In this document: piece by piece, positions 19,853 to 29,756 of the stretch
Numbering within the stretch: the first letter of the stretch is position 1
Layout of the letters: the number at the start of each line of letters is the position of its first letter
Notes under the pieces: generated by a model
Databases searched by the model: none
What the model saw: only the letters and a program-made list of their open reading frames with translations
What the model was told of the DNA's origin: nothing
Made by a program: the position numbers and the translations under genes
Assembly (NCBI GenBank): GCA_902604225.1
Contig: CACKXV010000008.1
Location: 1 to 35,084 of the forward strand
Direction of reading: 5' to 3'
DNA length: 35,084 bases
Source: an uncultured Pelagibacteraceae bacterium
GTDB taxonomy: Bacteria > Pseudomonadota > Alphaproteobacteria > Pelagibacterales > AG-422-B15

Positions 19853-20865
19853 AAACAGCAGTAGTATTATTTAATTTGGGTGGACCCGACAAACAAGAAA
19901 GTGTGAGACCTTTTCTATTCAATCTTTTTAATGATCCAAACATATTTAAGTTACCCAATCCGTTTCGCTTCTTATTAGCAAAACTGATCTCAACTTTGAG
20001 GACAAAAGAGGCAACTGAAATATACTCTGAAATTGGCGGTAAATCACCAATTTTGGACATCACAAACGATCAGGCCACTGCACTTGAAGGGGCCTTAGCA
20101 ATACAGGGCATGCCCTCCAAGGTGTTTGTGTGTATGCGATACTGGCATCCTATGACAACCGAAATCGTTAAAAAGGTAAAAGATTACAATCCAGATAATA
20201 TTTTCTTGCTTCCCCTTTATCCACAATACTCAACTACAACCACCAAATCTTCTTTAGACCTTTGGTTTAAAGAGGCAAAGAAACAAAACTTATCAGCCCC
20301 AACAAAATATACTTGCTGTTATCCAATGGATAAGAAATTCATAGAGTCTCATCAGCGTTTAATACAAAAGAAAATAGATCACATTAAAGATAAAAAGATC
20401 AGGATTTTATTCTCTGCTCACAGCTTGCCTGTATCAATTATTAAAGGCGGTGATCCGTATCAATGGCAGGTTGAACAAACTGTAAGTGCTGTGATTGCCG
20501 GACTTAAAGGATATGATAATCATGTATTAGCTTATCAGAGCAAGGTGACACCTGTTAAGTGGCTTGAACCATCTACACCAAGTGAGATTGAAAAAGCGAT
20601 TAAAGAAGATGCAGCTATTATTATCGTCCCGATTGCTTTTGTTTCAGACCACTCTGAAACTTTAGTAGAGCTTGATATTGAATATAAAGAAATGGCAGAT
20701 GAAATGGGTTACAAACATTATTTTCGTTCAGAGTCTTTAAACATTGATTCTGTATTTATAGATAGTTTAGCTGAAATAGTTACCAAATCAGATAAGACTA
20801 ACAAAGAAAATATTGCTGAAAAAATTTGTCCAACGACATTTAAACGGTGCTATCAGCAAATATAA
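19849..20865 (+). CDS. hemH: Ferrochelatase
   Basis: AVVLFNLGGPD, MRYWHPMT, LPLYPQYSTTTT, FSAHSLP, CC-terminal-type tail. Confidence 0.97.
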   Translation: MKTAVVLFNLGGPDKQESVRPFLFNLFNDPNIFKLPNPFRFLLAKLISTLRTKEATEIYSEIGGKSPILDITNDQATALEGALAIQGMPSKVFVCMRYWHPMTTEIVKKVKDYNPDNIFLLPLYPQYSTTTTKSSLDLWFKEAKKQNLSAPTKYTCCYPMDKKFIESHQRLIQKKIDHIKDKKIRILFSAHSLPVSIIKGGDPYQWQVEQTVSAVIAGLKGYDNHVLAYQSKVTPVKWLEPSTPSEIEKAIKEDAAIIIVPIAFVSDHSETLVELDIEYKEMADEMGYKHYFRSESLNIDSVFIDSLAEIVTKSDKTNKENIAEKICPTTFKRCYQQI

Positions 20866-21308
20866 TGAATAGTATATTTTTATATAATTTATTTTTGAGT
20901 TTGCACATCATCAGTGTGATTGCATGGATGGCTGGACTTCTATATCTACCAAGACTTTTTGTTTACCACTTCACAAAAGAAATTGGATCTGAAACATCTG
21001 AAACTTTCAAATTAATGGAAATACGTTTGCTCAGAGTAATTATGAATCCTGCTATGATATTTTCTTGGTTATTTGGCATAGCCCTTATTTCCACATTAGG
21101 TGTGGAGTCATTAAGTGCACTTTGGCTACAATTAAAAGTTCTCTTTGTACTGCTTTTATCAGGAGTGCATGGTTATTTAGCAAAAATTACAAAGGATTTT
21201 CAGCAAGACAGGCGAGCAAGATCAGAGCGTTTTTATAGAATAATTAACGAATTTCCTACAGTTTTGATGATAATTATTGTATTTTTAGTAATATTTAAGC
21301 CAATTTAA
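20865..21308 (+). CDS. hemJ: Protoporphyrinogen oxidase HemJ
   Basis: LFLSLHIISVIAWMAGLLYLPRLFVYH, multi-TM; follows hemH with overlapping TAATG. Confidence 0.92.
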   Translation: MNSIFLYNLFLSLHIISVIAWMAGLLYLPRLFVYHFTKEIGSETSETFKLMEIRLLRVIMNPAMIFSWLFGIALISTLGVESLSALWLQLKVLFVLLLSGVHGYLAKITKDFQQDRRARSERFYRIINEFPTVLMIIIVFLVIFKPI

Positions 21309-21391
21309 AACTTGCCAGATTCAAAAATTAAAGTTAGAAGTCACTCTCTTTTATACTTTCCAAAAAAAACTAATCTAAAATTTAAAACAGT

Positions 21392-22651
21392 ATGAGCTTA
21401 AAATTAAGAGAACTTAAGAAAAAAACTCCACAAGAACTCCTTAAATACGCTGAAGAAACGGGTGTTGAAAACGCAAGTTCTATGCGTACACAGGATATGC
21501 TGTTTGAGATATTAAGATCTCTTGCATCAAACAAGAAGGACATAGACGGAGAAGGTGTGCTTGAAGTTTTACAAGACGGCTTTGGTTTCCTAAGATCAAT
21601 GGAGGCAAATTATTTGCCTGGCCCAGATGATATTTATGTTAGTCCCAGCCAGATTAAAAGGTTCGGATTAAGATCGGGAGATACAGTTGAAGGGCCTATC
21701 AGAGCCCCTAAGGAAGGTGAACGATATTTTGCGTTATTAAAAATTGACACAATCAATTATGAAGCAACTGAAAAAAGTAGAAATAAAATCAACTTTGACA
21801 ACTTAACACCTCTATATCCCGATGAACAAATTAAACTTGAAACAGAAAAGCCCGACAAAGATCAAAGTGCACGAGTTATTGATTTGGTTTCACCAATCGG
21901 TAAAGGCCAAAGAGCTCTTATAGTTTCACCTCCAAGAACAGGTAAAACAGTACTACTACAAAACATTGCACACTCTATTACAGACAATCATCCTGAGTGT
22001 TACTTGATGGTATTGTTAATTGATGAACGACCTGAGGAAGTGACAGATATGCAACGTTCCGTGAAGGGTGAGGTAGTTAGCTCAACATTTGATGAGCCAG
22101 CATCACGTCACGTACAAGTTGCTGAAATGGTTATTAACAAAGCGAAAAGATTAGTAGAGCATAAAAAAGATGTTGTGATCTTGCTCGATTCTATCACAAG
22201 ACTAGGCCGCGCATACAACACGGTTGTTCCAAGTTCAGGAAAAGTTTTAACTGGTGGTGTTGATGCTAATGCACTGCAAAGACCAAAGAGATTCTTCGGA
22301 GCCGCTAGAAACATTGAAGATGGAGGTTCTTTAACCATTATATCTACCGCTCTTATTGATACAGGAAGTAGAATGGATGAAGTTATTTTTGAGGAGTTTA
22401 AAGGTACAGGTAACTCAGAAATCATACTGGACAGAAAAGTCGCTGATAAGAGAATTTATCCTGCTATTGATATAACCAAGTCTGGTACTCGAAAAGAGGA
22501 GATCCTTCTTGATAAAGACGAACTACAAAAAATGTATGTTCTGAGACGTATTCTTAATCCAATGGGAACCATGGACTCCATTGAATTCTTGCTTGGTAAA
22601 TTAAAAGAAACTAAAGATAACGCTGATTTCTTTCAATCAATGAATAAGTAA
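21392..22651 (+). CDS. rho: Transcription termination factor Rho
   Basis: [53 protein letters not shown]. Confidence 0.98.
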   Translation: MSLKLRELKKKTPQELLKYAEETGVENASSMRTQDMLFEILRSLASNKKDIDGEGVLEVLQDGFGFLRSMEANYLPGPDDIYVSPSQIKRFGLRSGDTVEGPIRAPKEGERYFALLKIDTINYEATEKSRNKINFDNLTPLYPDEQIKLETEKPDKDQSARVIDLVSPIGKGQRALIVSPPRTGKTVLLQNIAHSITDNHPECYLMVLLIDERPEEVTDMQRSVKGEVVSSTFDEPASRHVQVAEMVINKAKRLVEHKKDVVILLDSITRLGRAYNTVVPSSGKVLTGGVDANALQRPKRFFGAARNIEDGGSLTIISTALIDTGSRMDEVIFEEFKGTGNSEIILDRKVADKRIYPAIDITKSGTRKEEILLDKDELQKMYVLRRILNPMGTMDSIEFLLGKLKETKDNADFFQSMNK

Positions 22652-22660
22652 TCGTTCCAA

Positions 22661-22688
22661 CAATTACCCTTCAGCCTCTAAAATTGAA
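22661..22688. repeat. 28-bp direct repeat, distal copy (CAATTACCCTTCAGCCTCTAAAATTGAA)
   Basis: Identical to 23789-23816; overlaps the deiminase stop codon and duplicates the apt 3' end. Confidence 0.97.
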
Positions 22689-23781
22689 AAGCTGGTTGAT
22701 CATTTGTATGACAATGTATTCCACCTCCAGCTGCCCAAGAGCTTAACATTTCAACCAGATGCACATCACGATTTGGAAAATATTTTTCTATACGAGATTT
22801 CGCTGGGATGTCTGTATCTGGATTTCCAAAACCAGGCACAATTACAAATCCATTTCCTACTAACCAATTCATGTAATTGGTGTCAAATGTTTGCCCGCTG
22901 TACTGAACATAGCCTTCGATAGGTTCTCTTATTACATTAAACCCGGATTTCTCAATTATTTCAGCTGCCTTGTCATAAATCTCAGCGTCCTTACTATCTG
23001 GCTGACACAATGACCGGGTTGTACACTGAACAACAACTGCAGTTGTTTGATCAATAAATCGAGCTATACCATCAATGTGCCCTTTGGTGAGATCTCCATT
23101 TGGAATACCCTCAATAAAAATGACTTTAGATACGCCGAAGTATTTTTTTAGATCAAGTTGCGCCTGCTGTTTACTGTAGTTTAAGTTTCTGCTGGGGTCA
23201 CCAATGGTGCTCCAATTTAATATAACTGTATCTAATCCATTAAATTCTAAATTACCTCGTTCGTGTACTATGTCTATATGATCAACAGGTAAATTTAAAA
23301 TCTCACCAATCTTATTTGGGACTTCATTATCTAAATTAAAAGAGACATCTGAACCAAAAGCACCACCCCATGCATCAAAATTCCAATTTTGAATTCTTAG
23401 TTCATTATCATTAAAAACATAAACAGGTCCATTGTCTCTCATCCAAGCATTATCATTGGGCACTTTGTGCCAATGAATATTGTTTTGCAGTGGGTCGGAA
23501 TCTATATCTAAAATTGATTTTTGTGCTTCTGCATAAATCTGATCTGAATGATAGAGAATATGTAATTTTTCGTATCGTGAAATGATATCAGCCATCTTCG
23601 CAAAAGTTGGCTCATAACTTTTTTCCCAAAAACCAGGCCATTGCATCCATATTGCCTCTTGTGGCTCCCATTCCGCTGGAACACGCTTAGCCCCATGTGT
23701 TGCTTCTTCAGCGGCTTGAATACTAATGCTCATCATAAAAAATATCAATGTGAGGAAGAGAATCCAAATTTTATTTTTCAA
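22678..23781 (-). CDS. Agmatine deiminase / peptidyl-arginine deiminase family protein with predicted signal peptide
   Basis: NDNAWMRDNGPVYV, GHIDGIARF, catalytic GGGIHCHTNDQPA; N-terminus MKNKIWILFLTLIFFMMSISIQA-AEE resembles a Sec signal peptide; TTG start. Confidence 0.9.
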   Translation of the reverse strand: MKNKIWILFLTLIFFMMSISIQAAEEATHGAKRVPAEWEPQEAIWMQWPGFWEKSYEPTFAKMADIISRYEKLHILYHSDQIYAEAQKSILDIDSDPLQNNIHWHKVPNDNAWMRDNGPVYVFNDNELRIQNWNFDAWGGAFGSDVSFNLDNEVPNKIGEILNLPVDHIDIVHERGNLEFNGLDTVILNWSTIGDPSRNLNYSKQQAQLDLKKYFGVSKVIFIEGIPNGDLTKGHIDGIARFIDQTTAVVVQCTTRSLCQPDSKDAEIYDKAAEIIEKSGFNVIREPIEGYVQYSGQTFDTNYMNWLVGNGFVIVPGFGNPDTDIPAKSRIEKYFPNRDVHLVEMLSSWAAGGGIHCHTNDQPAFQF

Positions 23782-23788
23782 TTTTACC

Positions 23789-23816
23789 CAATTACCCTTC
23801 AGCCTCTAAAATTGAA
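23789..23816. repeat. 28-bp direct repeat, proximal copy (end of apt)
   Basis: Identical to 22661-22688; encodes apt C-terminal SILEAEG* plus a few downstream bases. Confidence 0.97.
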
Positions 23817-24331
23817 GACAGTTTAAATTTCTTTCCTAATTTCTGCGAACCTCCAACATTTTTGAGATCGATAATAAAATAAAATTCGATATTTTTTACT
23901 TTGCACTTGGAGATAAGCTTTGCTGAAGCTACAGCGGTACCACCGGTTGCAATTAAGTCATCAATTATTAAAACTCTATCTCTTGAAGTAATCGCATTAC
24001 TATGAATTTGGATTTCGTCGTTGCCGTACTCAAGAGAATATTTTTGCCGCAGAACCTTTCCAGGAAGCTTTCCTTTTTTTCTAATCGGAACAAAAGGAAG
24101 GCCCATCTTAAAAGCAACAGCAGCACCAAAGATGAAACCCCTCGCCTCAACGCCTGCAATTTTGGTAAATTTCTTTTTTCTGGCATACTTTGATATTTCG
24201 TTAACAACTTCAGTAAACAATTTTTTGTTATCAGTAATTGAAGTAATGTCTTGAAAAAGTATCCCCTTCTTTGGAAAGTCAGGAATTACTCGAATATTTT
24301 TTTTTAATTTATTTACGAGTTTTTTGTTCAA
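23792..24331 (-). CDS. apt: Adenine phosphoribosyltransferase
   Basis: IRVIPDFPKKGILFQDIT, VEARGFIFGAAVA, VLIIDDLIATGGTAVA. Confidence 0.97.
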   Translation of the reverse strand: MNKKLVNKLKKNIRVIPDFPKKGILFQDITSITDNKKLFTEVVNEISKYARKKKFTKIAGVEARGFIFGAAVAFKMGLPFVPIRKKGKLPGKVLRQKYSLEYGNDEIQIHSNAITSRDRVLIIDDLIATGGTAVASAKLISKCKVKNIEFYFIIDLKNVGGSQKLGKKFKLSSILEAEG

Positions 24332-24764
24332 CGTTTAACAATTTCTTTTTTGTTTTAATCCCTCCGACCGACGTGAATCCTGTAAGCTTGCCGTCTTTGG
24401 ATACAACGCGGTGGCATGGGACTGACATCATTAAATTATTCCGTCCTAGTGCTCTACCAACTGCCCGTGGAGATGTCCTTAACTTTTTGGCTATCTGACC
24501 GTAGCTTGTAGTGCGGCCATAAGGAACACGTCTCAAGTGGTTCCAAACCCGATTTTGGAAACGAGTTCCCATCTGTCTTGTTGGAAAAGATAGTGACCTT
24601 CGTTTGCGTGCTAGATAGGCGTTAATTTGAAAAGCTGCTCGGAGTAATAGTTTATCTTTAGTGTTGGTAATAGCTTTTCGAGTTCGGCTAATGCCGGTGA
24701 TTTTATTATTACCTGAGATAACCTCTATATTGCCAATCAATGATTTGAAAACATAAGAACTCAT
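24309..24764 (-). CDS. Methylated-DNA-protein cysteine methyltransferase family protein
   Basis: FQNRVWNHLRRVPYGRTTSYGQIA, active-site PCHRVV, RAVGRALGRN. Confidence 0.93.
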   Translation of the reverse strand: MSSYVFKSLIGNIEVISGNNKITGISRTRKAITNTKDKLLLRAAFQINAYLARKRRSLSFPTRQMGTRFQNRVWNHLRRVPYGRTTSYGQIAKKLRTSPRAVGRALGRNNLMMSVPCHRVVSKDGKLTGFTSVGGIKTKKKLLNVEQKTRK

Positions 24765-24795
24765 ATATATTTAAATATTATAATTTTTATTCAAT

Positions 24796-25116
24796 ATGAC
24801 TAACAAATTTTTCGAAAGACATGTTTTTTTCTGTACCAATCAGAGACCAGATGGTCATGAAAAAGGCTGTTGTGCTTCAAAAAAATCTGTCTTACTCAGG
24901 GCCTACATGAAGAAAAAGACAAAAGAAATAGTAACAGATAAAAAAATTAGAATTAATGCATCGGGCTGCCTTGATCACTGTGAGTTTGGTCCGACAATGG
25001 TTATCTATCCTGACAATATCTGGTACACATGTAAATCTGAAAGCGATGTTGATCTTGTCATTGATGAACATTTGATCAATGATCGAGTTGTAGAAAATCT
25101 ATTAATAAAAAAATGA
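24796..25116 (+). CDS. (2Fe-2S) thioredoxin-like ferredoxin
   Basis: VFFCTNQR...KGCC...GCLDHCEFGPTMVIYPDNIWY Cys pattern. Confidence 0.88.
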   Translation: MTNKFFERHVFFCTNQRPDGHEKGCCASKKSVLLRAYMKKKTKEIVTDKKIRINASGCLDHCEFGPTMVIYPDNIWYTCKSESDVDLVIDEHLINDRVVENLLIKK

Positions 25117-26414
25117 CAATTTTTGCTTTATCAACTGCAAATGGGATTGCAGGTCTGGCTGTAGTTCGTGTATCTGGTCACTTAGCGCTGACTGCACTTA
25201 AAACAATCTCTCGCAAGAGTCACTTTGATCCCAATGTATTAACAAGGACAAGTTTTTATGATTCCGAAAATGGAAACCTAATCGATCGTGGATTAGCTGT
25301 TTACTTCGCTAAGCCAAAAAGTTTCACGGGAGAGGACATAGTTGAGTTTCATATACATGGTGGAAGAGCAACAGTTGATCTTCTCATAAAAACTTTGTCA
25401 GGAATTAACCAGTTGCGACTTGCGGAACCTGGAGAGTTTTCAAAAAGAGCATTTATAAATAATAAGATGGACCTTACAGCTATCGAAGCCATGGGAGATT
25501 TAATCAATGCTCAGACTGAACTGCAACACAATCAGGCTCTGAGTCAGATGGATGGCTCATTGAATAAGCTATACCTGTCTTGGAGAAAATCTCTGATTGA
25601 ACTGGTTGCTTATCTTGAAGCCGATATTGATTTTGCAGAAGAAGATATTCCCGATGATGTTTTAAAAAATACAAATGAAAAAATTGAAAAACTTTTAGCT
25701 GAGATGAATGAGCATATTAATCAACGCAATCAAGGAGAGATTTTGAGAGACGGATACCGTGTAGCAATTGTGGGAACGCCGAATGTAGGAAAATCAAGTC
25801 TCATAAATTTATTAGCCAACCGCGATGTTGCGATTGTATCTGATAGAGAAGGGACTACGCGAGATGCACTTGAAGTAAGGCTAAATATTGCCGGCTTTCC
25901 TGTAGTTTTTACAGACACAGCAGGACTGAGGCATACAAGTGATGAGATTGAAAAAAAAGGAATAGAAATCACACAAAAAAAAATCGACGAAGCAAATCTG
26001 GTCATTGAATTATTTGATGATCCAAAAAAATTAAACTTTCATGATGAACGCTTAACTATTTTAAACAAATGTGATCTTCATAATAAGGAAAACAAAACAT
26101 ATGATAGGGCCATTAATATCTCAGTTACAACAGGGGGCGGTATTGATCATTTAATCAAACAAATTTCTGATAAAGTATCAAATAATTTTGGAAGCTATTC
26201 AGACACTATTCCGACCAAAACAAGGTACATCTCAGGTGTTCAAAATTCTATCCAGAGCTTGTTGAATGCAAAAAGAATTGATTTAAAAAATAATTCAGAA
26301 CTCATGGTTGAAGAGTTGAGATTAGCAATTCAGGAAATTGGAAAAATAACAGGTCACGTTGACGTAGAAGAGTATCTTGAAGTCATTTTCAAAGATTTTT
26401 GCATCGGCAAATAA
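25113..26414 (+). CDS. mnmE: tRNA modification GTPase MnmE
   Basis: GPTase GTPNVGKSSLINLL, DTAGLR, C-terminal FCIGK. Confidence 0.98.
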   Translation: MTIFALSTANGIAGLAVVRVSGHLALTALKTISRKSHFDPNVLTRTSFYDSENGNLIDRGLAVYFAKPKSFTGEDIVEFHIHGGRATVDLLIKTLSGINQLRLAEPGEFSKRAFINNKMDLTAIEAMGDLINAQTELQHNQALSQMDGSLNKLYLSWRKSLIELVAYLEADIDFAEEDIPDDVLKNTNEKIEKLLAEMNEHINQRNQGEILRDGYRVAIVGTPNVGKSSLINLLANRDVAIVSDREGTTRDALEVRLNIAGFPVVFTDTAGLRHTSDEIEKKGIEITQKKIDEANLVIELFDDPKKLNFHDERLTILNKCDLHNKENKTYDRAINISVTTGGGIDHLIKQISDKVSNNFGSYSDTIPTKTRYISGVQNSIQSLLNAKRIDLKNNSELMVEELRLAIQEIGKITGHVDVEEYLEVIFKDFCIGK

Positions 26415-26463
26415 CAAAAATTATTGATTGCAATTAAGCTGAGTTAATTTATTTAATTTAGTC

Positions 26464-28332
26464 ATGTCTAACTTTGATGTCGTTGTCATTGGTGGTGGTC
26501 ACGCGGGTTGTGAAGCAGCAACAACAGCCGCACGAGTAGGTGCTAAAACCCTTTTAATCAGCCATAAATTTGAGACCATTGGTGAAATGTCTTGCAATCC
26601 AGCCATTGGTGGACTGGGTAAAGGCCACTTAGTTAGAGAAATTGATGCGCTAGATGGCATCATGGGAAGAATTGCAGATCTCTCAAGTATTCAATATCGG
26701 CTCTTAAACCGAACAAAAGGCCCAGCTGTTCGTGGCCCCCGCGCTCAATCGGATCGAAAATTGTATAAAAAATATATGCAAGAGGAGATACTTCAAACTA
26801 AAAATCTAGAATGTTTATTTGATCCCGTCGAAGATTTAATTTTTGATCAGGATAATCAAATAGCTGGTGTCTTATGCGAAAGTGGAAAGAAGGTTTCAAC
26901 AAAAAAAGTAATCATTACAACTGGCACATTTTTAAATGGCCTTATCCATTTGGGCGAAAAAACAATACCTGCAGGAAGGCATGGTGATGCTCCATCAATC
27001 GGCTTAGCAAAATCCTTATATAAAACAGGCTTTAATATTGGAAGATTAAAGACAGGAACACCTGCAAGAATTGATAAAAATACTATTGAGTTTGATCGGC
27101 TTGAAAAACAGGATGCAGATGAAAAGCATTCATATTTTTCATTCTTAACGAACAAAACTTATAATGAGCAACTGCCTTGTCACATCACTCACACGAATGA
27201 ATCAGTTCATGACATTATCCAAAAAAATATAGCAAAATCAGCTATTTACTCGGGTCAAATCAGTGGGACAGGACCTCGATATTGTCCCTCTGTTGAAGAT
27301 AAAGTTGTAAAGTTTGCTGATAAATTAAGACATCAGATTTTCCTTGAGCCAGAAGGTTTAGATAGTGATTTGATATATCCAAATGGAATATCAACCTCGT
27401 TACCTGCAGACGTTCAAGACGAATTTATATGTAAAATCAATGGTTTAGAGAAGGCAAAGATTATAAGACATGGTTATGCTATCGAATATGATTTTATTGA
27501 TCCTCAAGAACTTTATCAAACTTTAGAGACTAAAAGAATAAAAGGCCTCTATCTTGCAGGACAAATTAATGGCACAACTGGATATGAAGAGGCTGCAGCT
27601 CAAGGATTGGTTGCAGGCTTAAATGCTGCAATTTCTCTTAAAAATAAAGAACACATTTTTTCTAGAAATGATTCTTATATTGGAGTGATGATTGATGATT
27701 TGACTCTTAAAGGAGTGACAGAGCCTTATAGAATGTTTACATCAAGGGCAGAATACCGTTTATTATTAAGAGCTGACAATGCTGATTTGAGACTTACAGA
27801 AACCGCTAATACATTAGGACTTGTTTCAAAGAACAGATATGAGCATTTTATCAATAAACAAACCAAAATGAATGCGTTGCTAAATATTGTTAAAAATCAG
27901 TATGTTACACCAAATAAAGCTGAAAAAATGGGTGTCAAAATTAATAAAGATGGTAAAAAAAGGTCTGCATTTGATTTATTGGCCTACCCCGATATTGATA
28001 TCAACACTGTAGGAGATATGTTTGAGATAAATTTAAATGATTTTTCAGAAGAGGTATTAGAGCAAGTCTCAATTGAAGCTCACTATAAAGGTTATCTTAA
28101 AAAGCAAGAAAGTGAGATCATTTCAATAAATAAAGAAGAAAAAATAAAGATACCTGAAACAATGAACTATGATGATTTGTCAAGTTTATCTAACGAAATT
28201 AAGGAAAAATTATCAAAAGTTAAGCCAAAAAACATTGCCCAGGCGTCAAGAATTGACGGTGTCACTCCTGCAGCTTTAGGGGTAATATTGGCCCATATAA
28301 AAACTCAAGCAAAATTAAAAAAACTGGCTTAA
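26464..28332 (+). CDS. mnmG: tRNA uridine 5-carboxymethylaminomethyl modification enzyme MnmG
   Basis: [33 protein letters not shown]. Confidence 0.98.
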   Translation: MSNFDVVVIGGGHAGCEAATTAARVGAKTLLISHKFETIGEMSCNPAIGGLGKGHLVREIDALDGIMGRIADLSSIQYRLLNRTKGPAVRGPRAQSDRKLYKKYMQEEILQTKNLECLFDPVEDLIFDQDNQIAGVLCESGKKVSTKKVIITTGTFLNGLIHLGEKTIPAGRHGDAPSIGLAKSLYKTGFNIGRLKTGTPARIDKNTIEFDRLEKQDADEKHSYFSFLTNKTYNEQLPCHITHTNESVHDIIQKNIAKSAIYSGQISGTGPRYCPSVEDKVVKFADKLRHQIFLEPEGLDSDLIYPNGISTSLPADVQDEFICKINGLEKAKIIRHGYAIEYDFIDPQELYQTLETKRIKGLYLAGQINGTTGYEEAAAQGLVAGLNAAISLKNKEHIFSRNDSYIGVMIDDLTLKGVTEPYRMFTSRAEYRLLLRADNADLRLTETANTLGLVSKNRYEHFINKQTKMNALLNIVKNQYVTPNKAEKMGVKINKDGKKRSAFDLLAYPDIDINTVGDMFEINLNDFSEEVLEQVSIEAHYKGYLKKQESEIISINKEEKIKIPETMNYDDLSSLSNEIKEKLSKVKPKNIAQASRIDGVTPAALGVILAHIKTQAKLKKLA

Positions 28333-28342
28333 TATCTTCATT

Positions 28343-28966
28343 ATGGAGGATTCGCCAGAAGCTCTTATGGAGCTAAAAAGTAATGTTTCACGTGAAACAA
28401 TCAATAAACTCGATGTTTACAGATCATTGATACTGGCCGAAAAGCAAAGCCTTATATCAAAAAAGGATAAAAACCTTCTTTGGATTAGGCATTTTTATGA
28501 TTCGCTCCGAATAAGTGATTTGATTCGTGAAAATAAACAAAACATAATCGATATTGGCAGCGGATCAGGTCTTCCAGGAATTCCGTTATCATTGTTTTAT
28601 AATGGCGAAAATTCAATATTTTTGTGTGAAAATCGAAGGAAAAGAGCAGATTTTCTAGAGCACTGCATAGATGCTCTCAAACTTAAGAATACCTATGTGA
28701 TTCCTCACAAAGTTGAAAAAGCAACAAATCAAAAATTTGATGTTGTTCTAGCTAGAGCAGTTGGACGATTAAATGATCTATTATCAATAAGTTATAACAT
28801 ATCGAAAAAAAGTACTACATTCCTTTTTCATAAAGGTATACATATAGATGATGAGATTGCTGAAGCCACTAAATATTGGAAATTTGATCATAAACTGCAT
28901 GAAAACAGTGTTGAAAAGGGATCTTATATTTTAGAACTAAATAATGTAATTAAATCAAATACTTAG
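28343..28966 (+). CDS. rsmG: 16S rRNA (guanine-N7)-methyltransferase RsmG
   Basis: NVSRETINKLDVYRSL, DIGSGSGLPGIPLS. Confidence 0.95.
   Translation: MEDSPEALMELKSNVSRETINKLDVYRSLILAEKQSLISKKDKNLLWIRHFYDSLRISDLIRENKQNIIDIGSGSGLPGIPLSLFYNGENSIFLCENRRKRADFLEHCIDALKLKNTYVIPHKVEKATNQKFDVVLARAVGRLNDLLSISYNISKKSTTFLFHKGIHIDDEIAEATKYWKFDHKLHENSVEKGSYILELNNVIKSNT
28384..28399. promoter_or_regulatory. parS: parS centromere site (TGTTTCACGTGAAACA)
   Basis: Perfect 16-bp palindrome identical to the canonical bacterial parS, about 0.6 kb upstream of parAB. Confidence 0.95.
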
Positions 28967-28967
28967 T

Positions 28968-29756
28968 ATGAAAAGGAAAATAATTGCTATTTCTAATCAA
29001 AAAGGAGGGGTCGGAAAGACGACCACAGCTATAAACTTATCCACAGCCCTCGCGGCGACAGGCCAAAAAGTATTAATCATTGATCTAGATCCTCAGGGTA
29101 ATGCAAGTACAGGTTTAGGGGTCGATTATGGTCAGAGGGAAAATTCTATTTACGAAGTATTAGCGGGACAAGCAAACATTTCAGATTCCATTCGAAAAAC
29201 CGAAATTGATAATCTTTATTTAATTCCTTCAACAGTTGATTTGTCTGGAATTGAACCTGAACTTGCTGACGTTAATGATCGAGCTTTCACATTAAAAAAT
29301 ATTTTTAACGCAAATGAAAAATTAAATGAGTTTGATTTTATTTTTATTGATTGCCCACCCGCGTTAAGTTTATTGACTGTCATGGCAATGACGACAGCCA
29401 ATGCAATTATTGTTCCATTGCAATGTGAATTCTTCGCGCTCGAAGGCCTCAGTCAGCTAATTAAAACAATTGAACGTGTAAGACAGAATCTAAATCCTGG
29501 TTTATCTATTGATGGGATTGTTTTGACGATGTACGACAGCAGAAACAAATTGTCTTCCCAAGTTGCAACAGACGTTAGAAATCATTTACGGGAACAAGTT
29601 TATGAAACCATTATACCTCGTAATGTAAGAGTTTCAGAAGCACCATCATTTGGGATGCCTGCTTTAATTTATGATCAAAGAGCATCAGGCAGTCAGGCGT
29701 ATTTAAGTCTTGCAAATGAAGTCATTAAACAAAATAAAGAACAAGAGGCAGCATAG
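28968..29756 (+). CDS. parA: Chromosome partitioning ATPase ParA
   Basis: ISNQKGGVGKTTTAINLS deviant Walker A, DLDPQGNASTGLG. Confidence 0.98.
   Translation: MKRKIIAISNQKGGVGKTTTAINLSTALAATGQKVLIIDLDPQGNASTGLGVDYGQRENSIYEVLAGQANISDSIRKTEIDNLYLIPSTVDLSGIEPELADVNDRAFTLKNIFNANEKLNEFDFIFIDCPPALSLLTVMAMTTANAIIVPLQCEFFALEGLSQLIKTIERVRQNLNPGLSIDGIVLTMYDSRNKLSSQVATDVRNHLREQVYETIIPRNVRVSEAPSFGMPALIYDQRASGSQAYLSLANEVIKQNKEQEAA

Noticed and set aside
25321-25330. GTTTCACGGG in mnmE resembling half of parS
   Set aside because: The second half of the palindrome is absent
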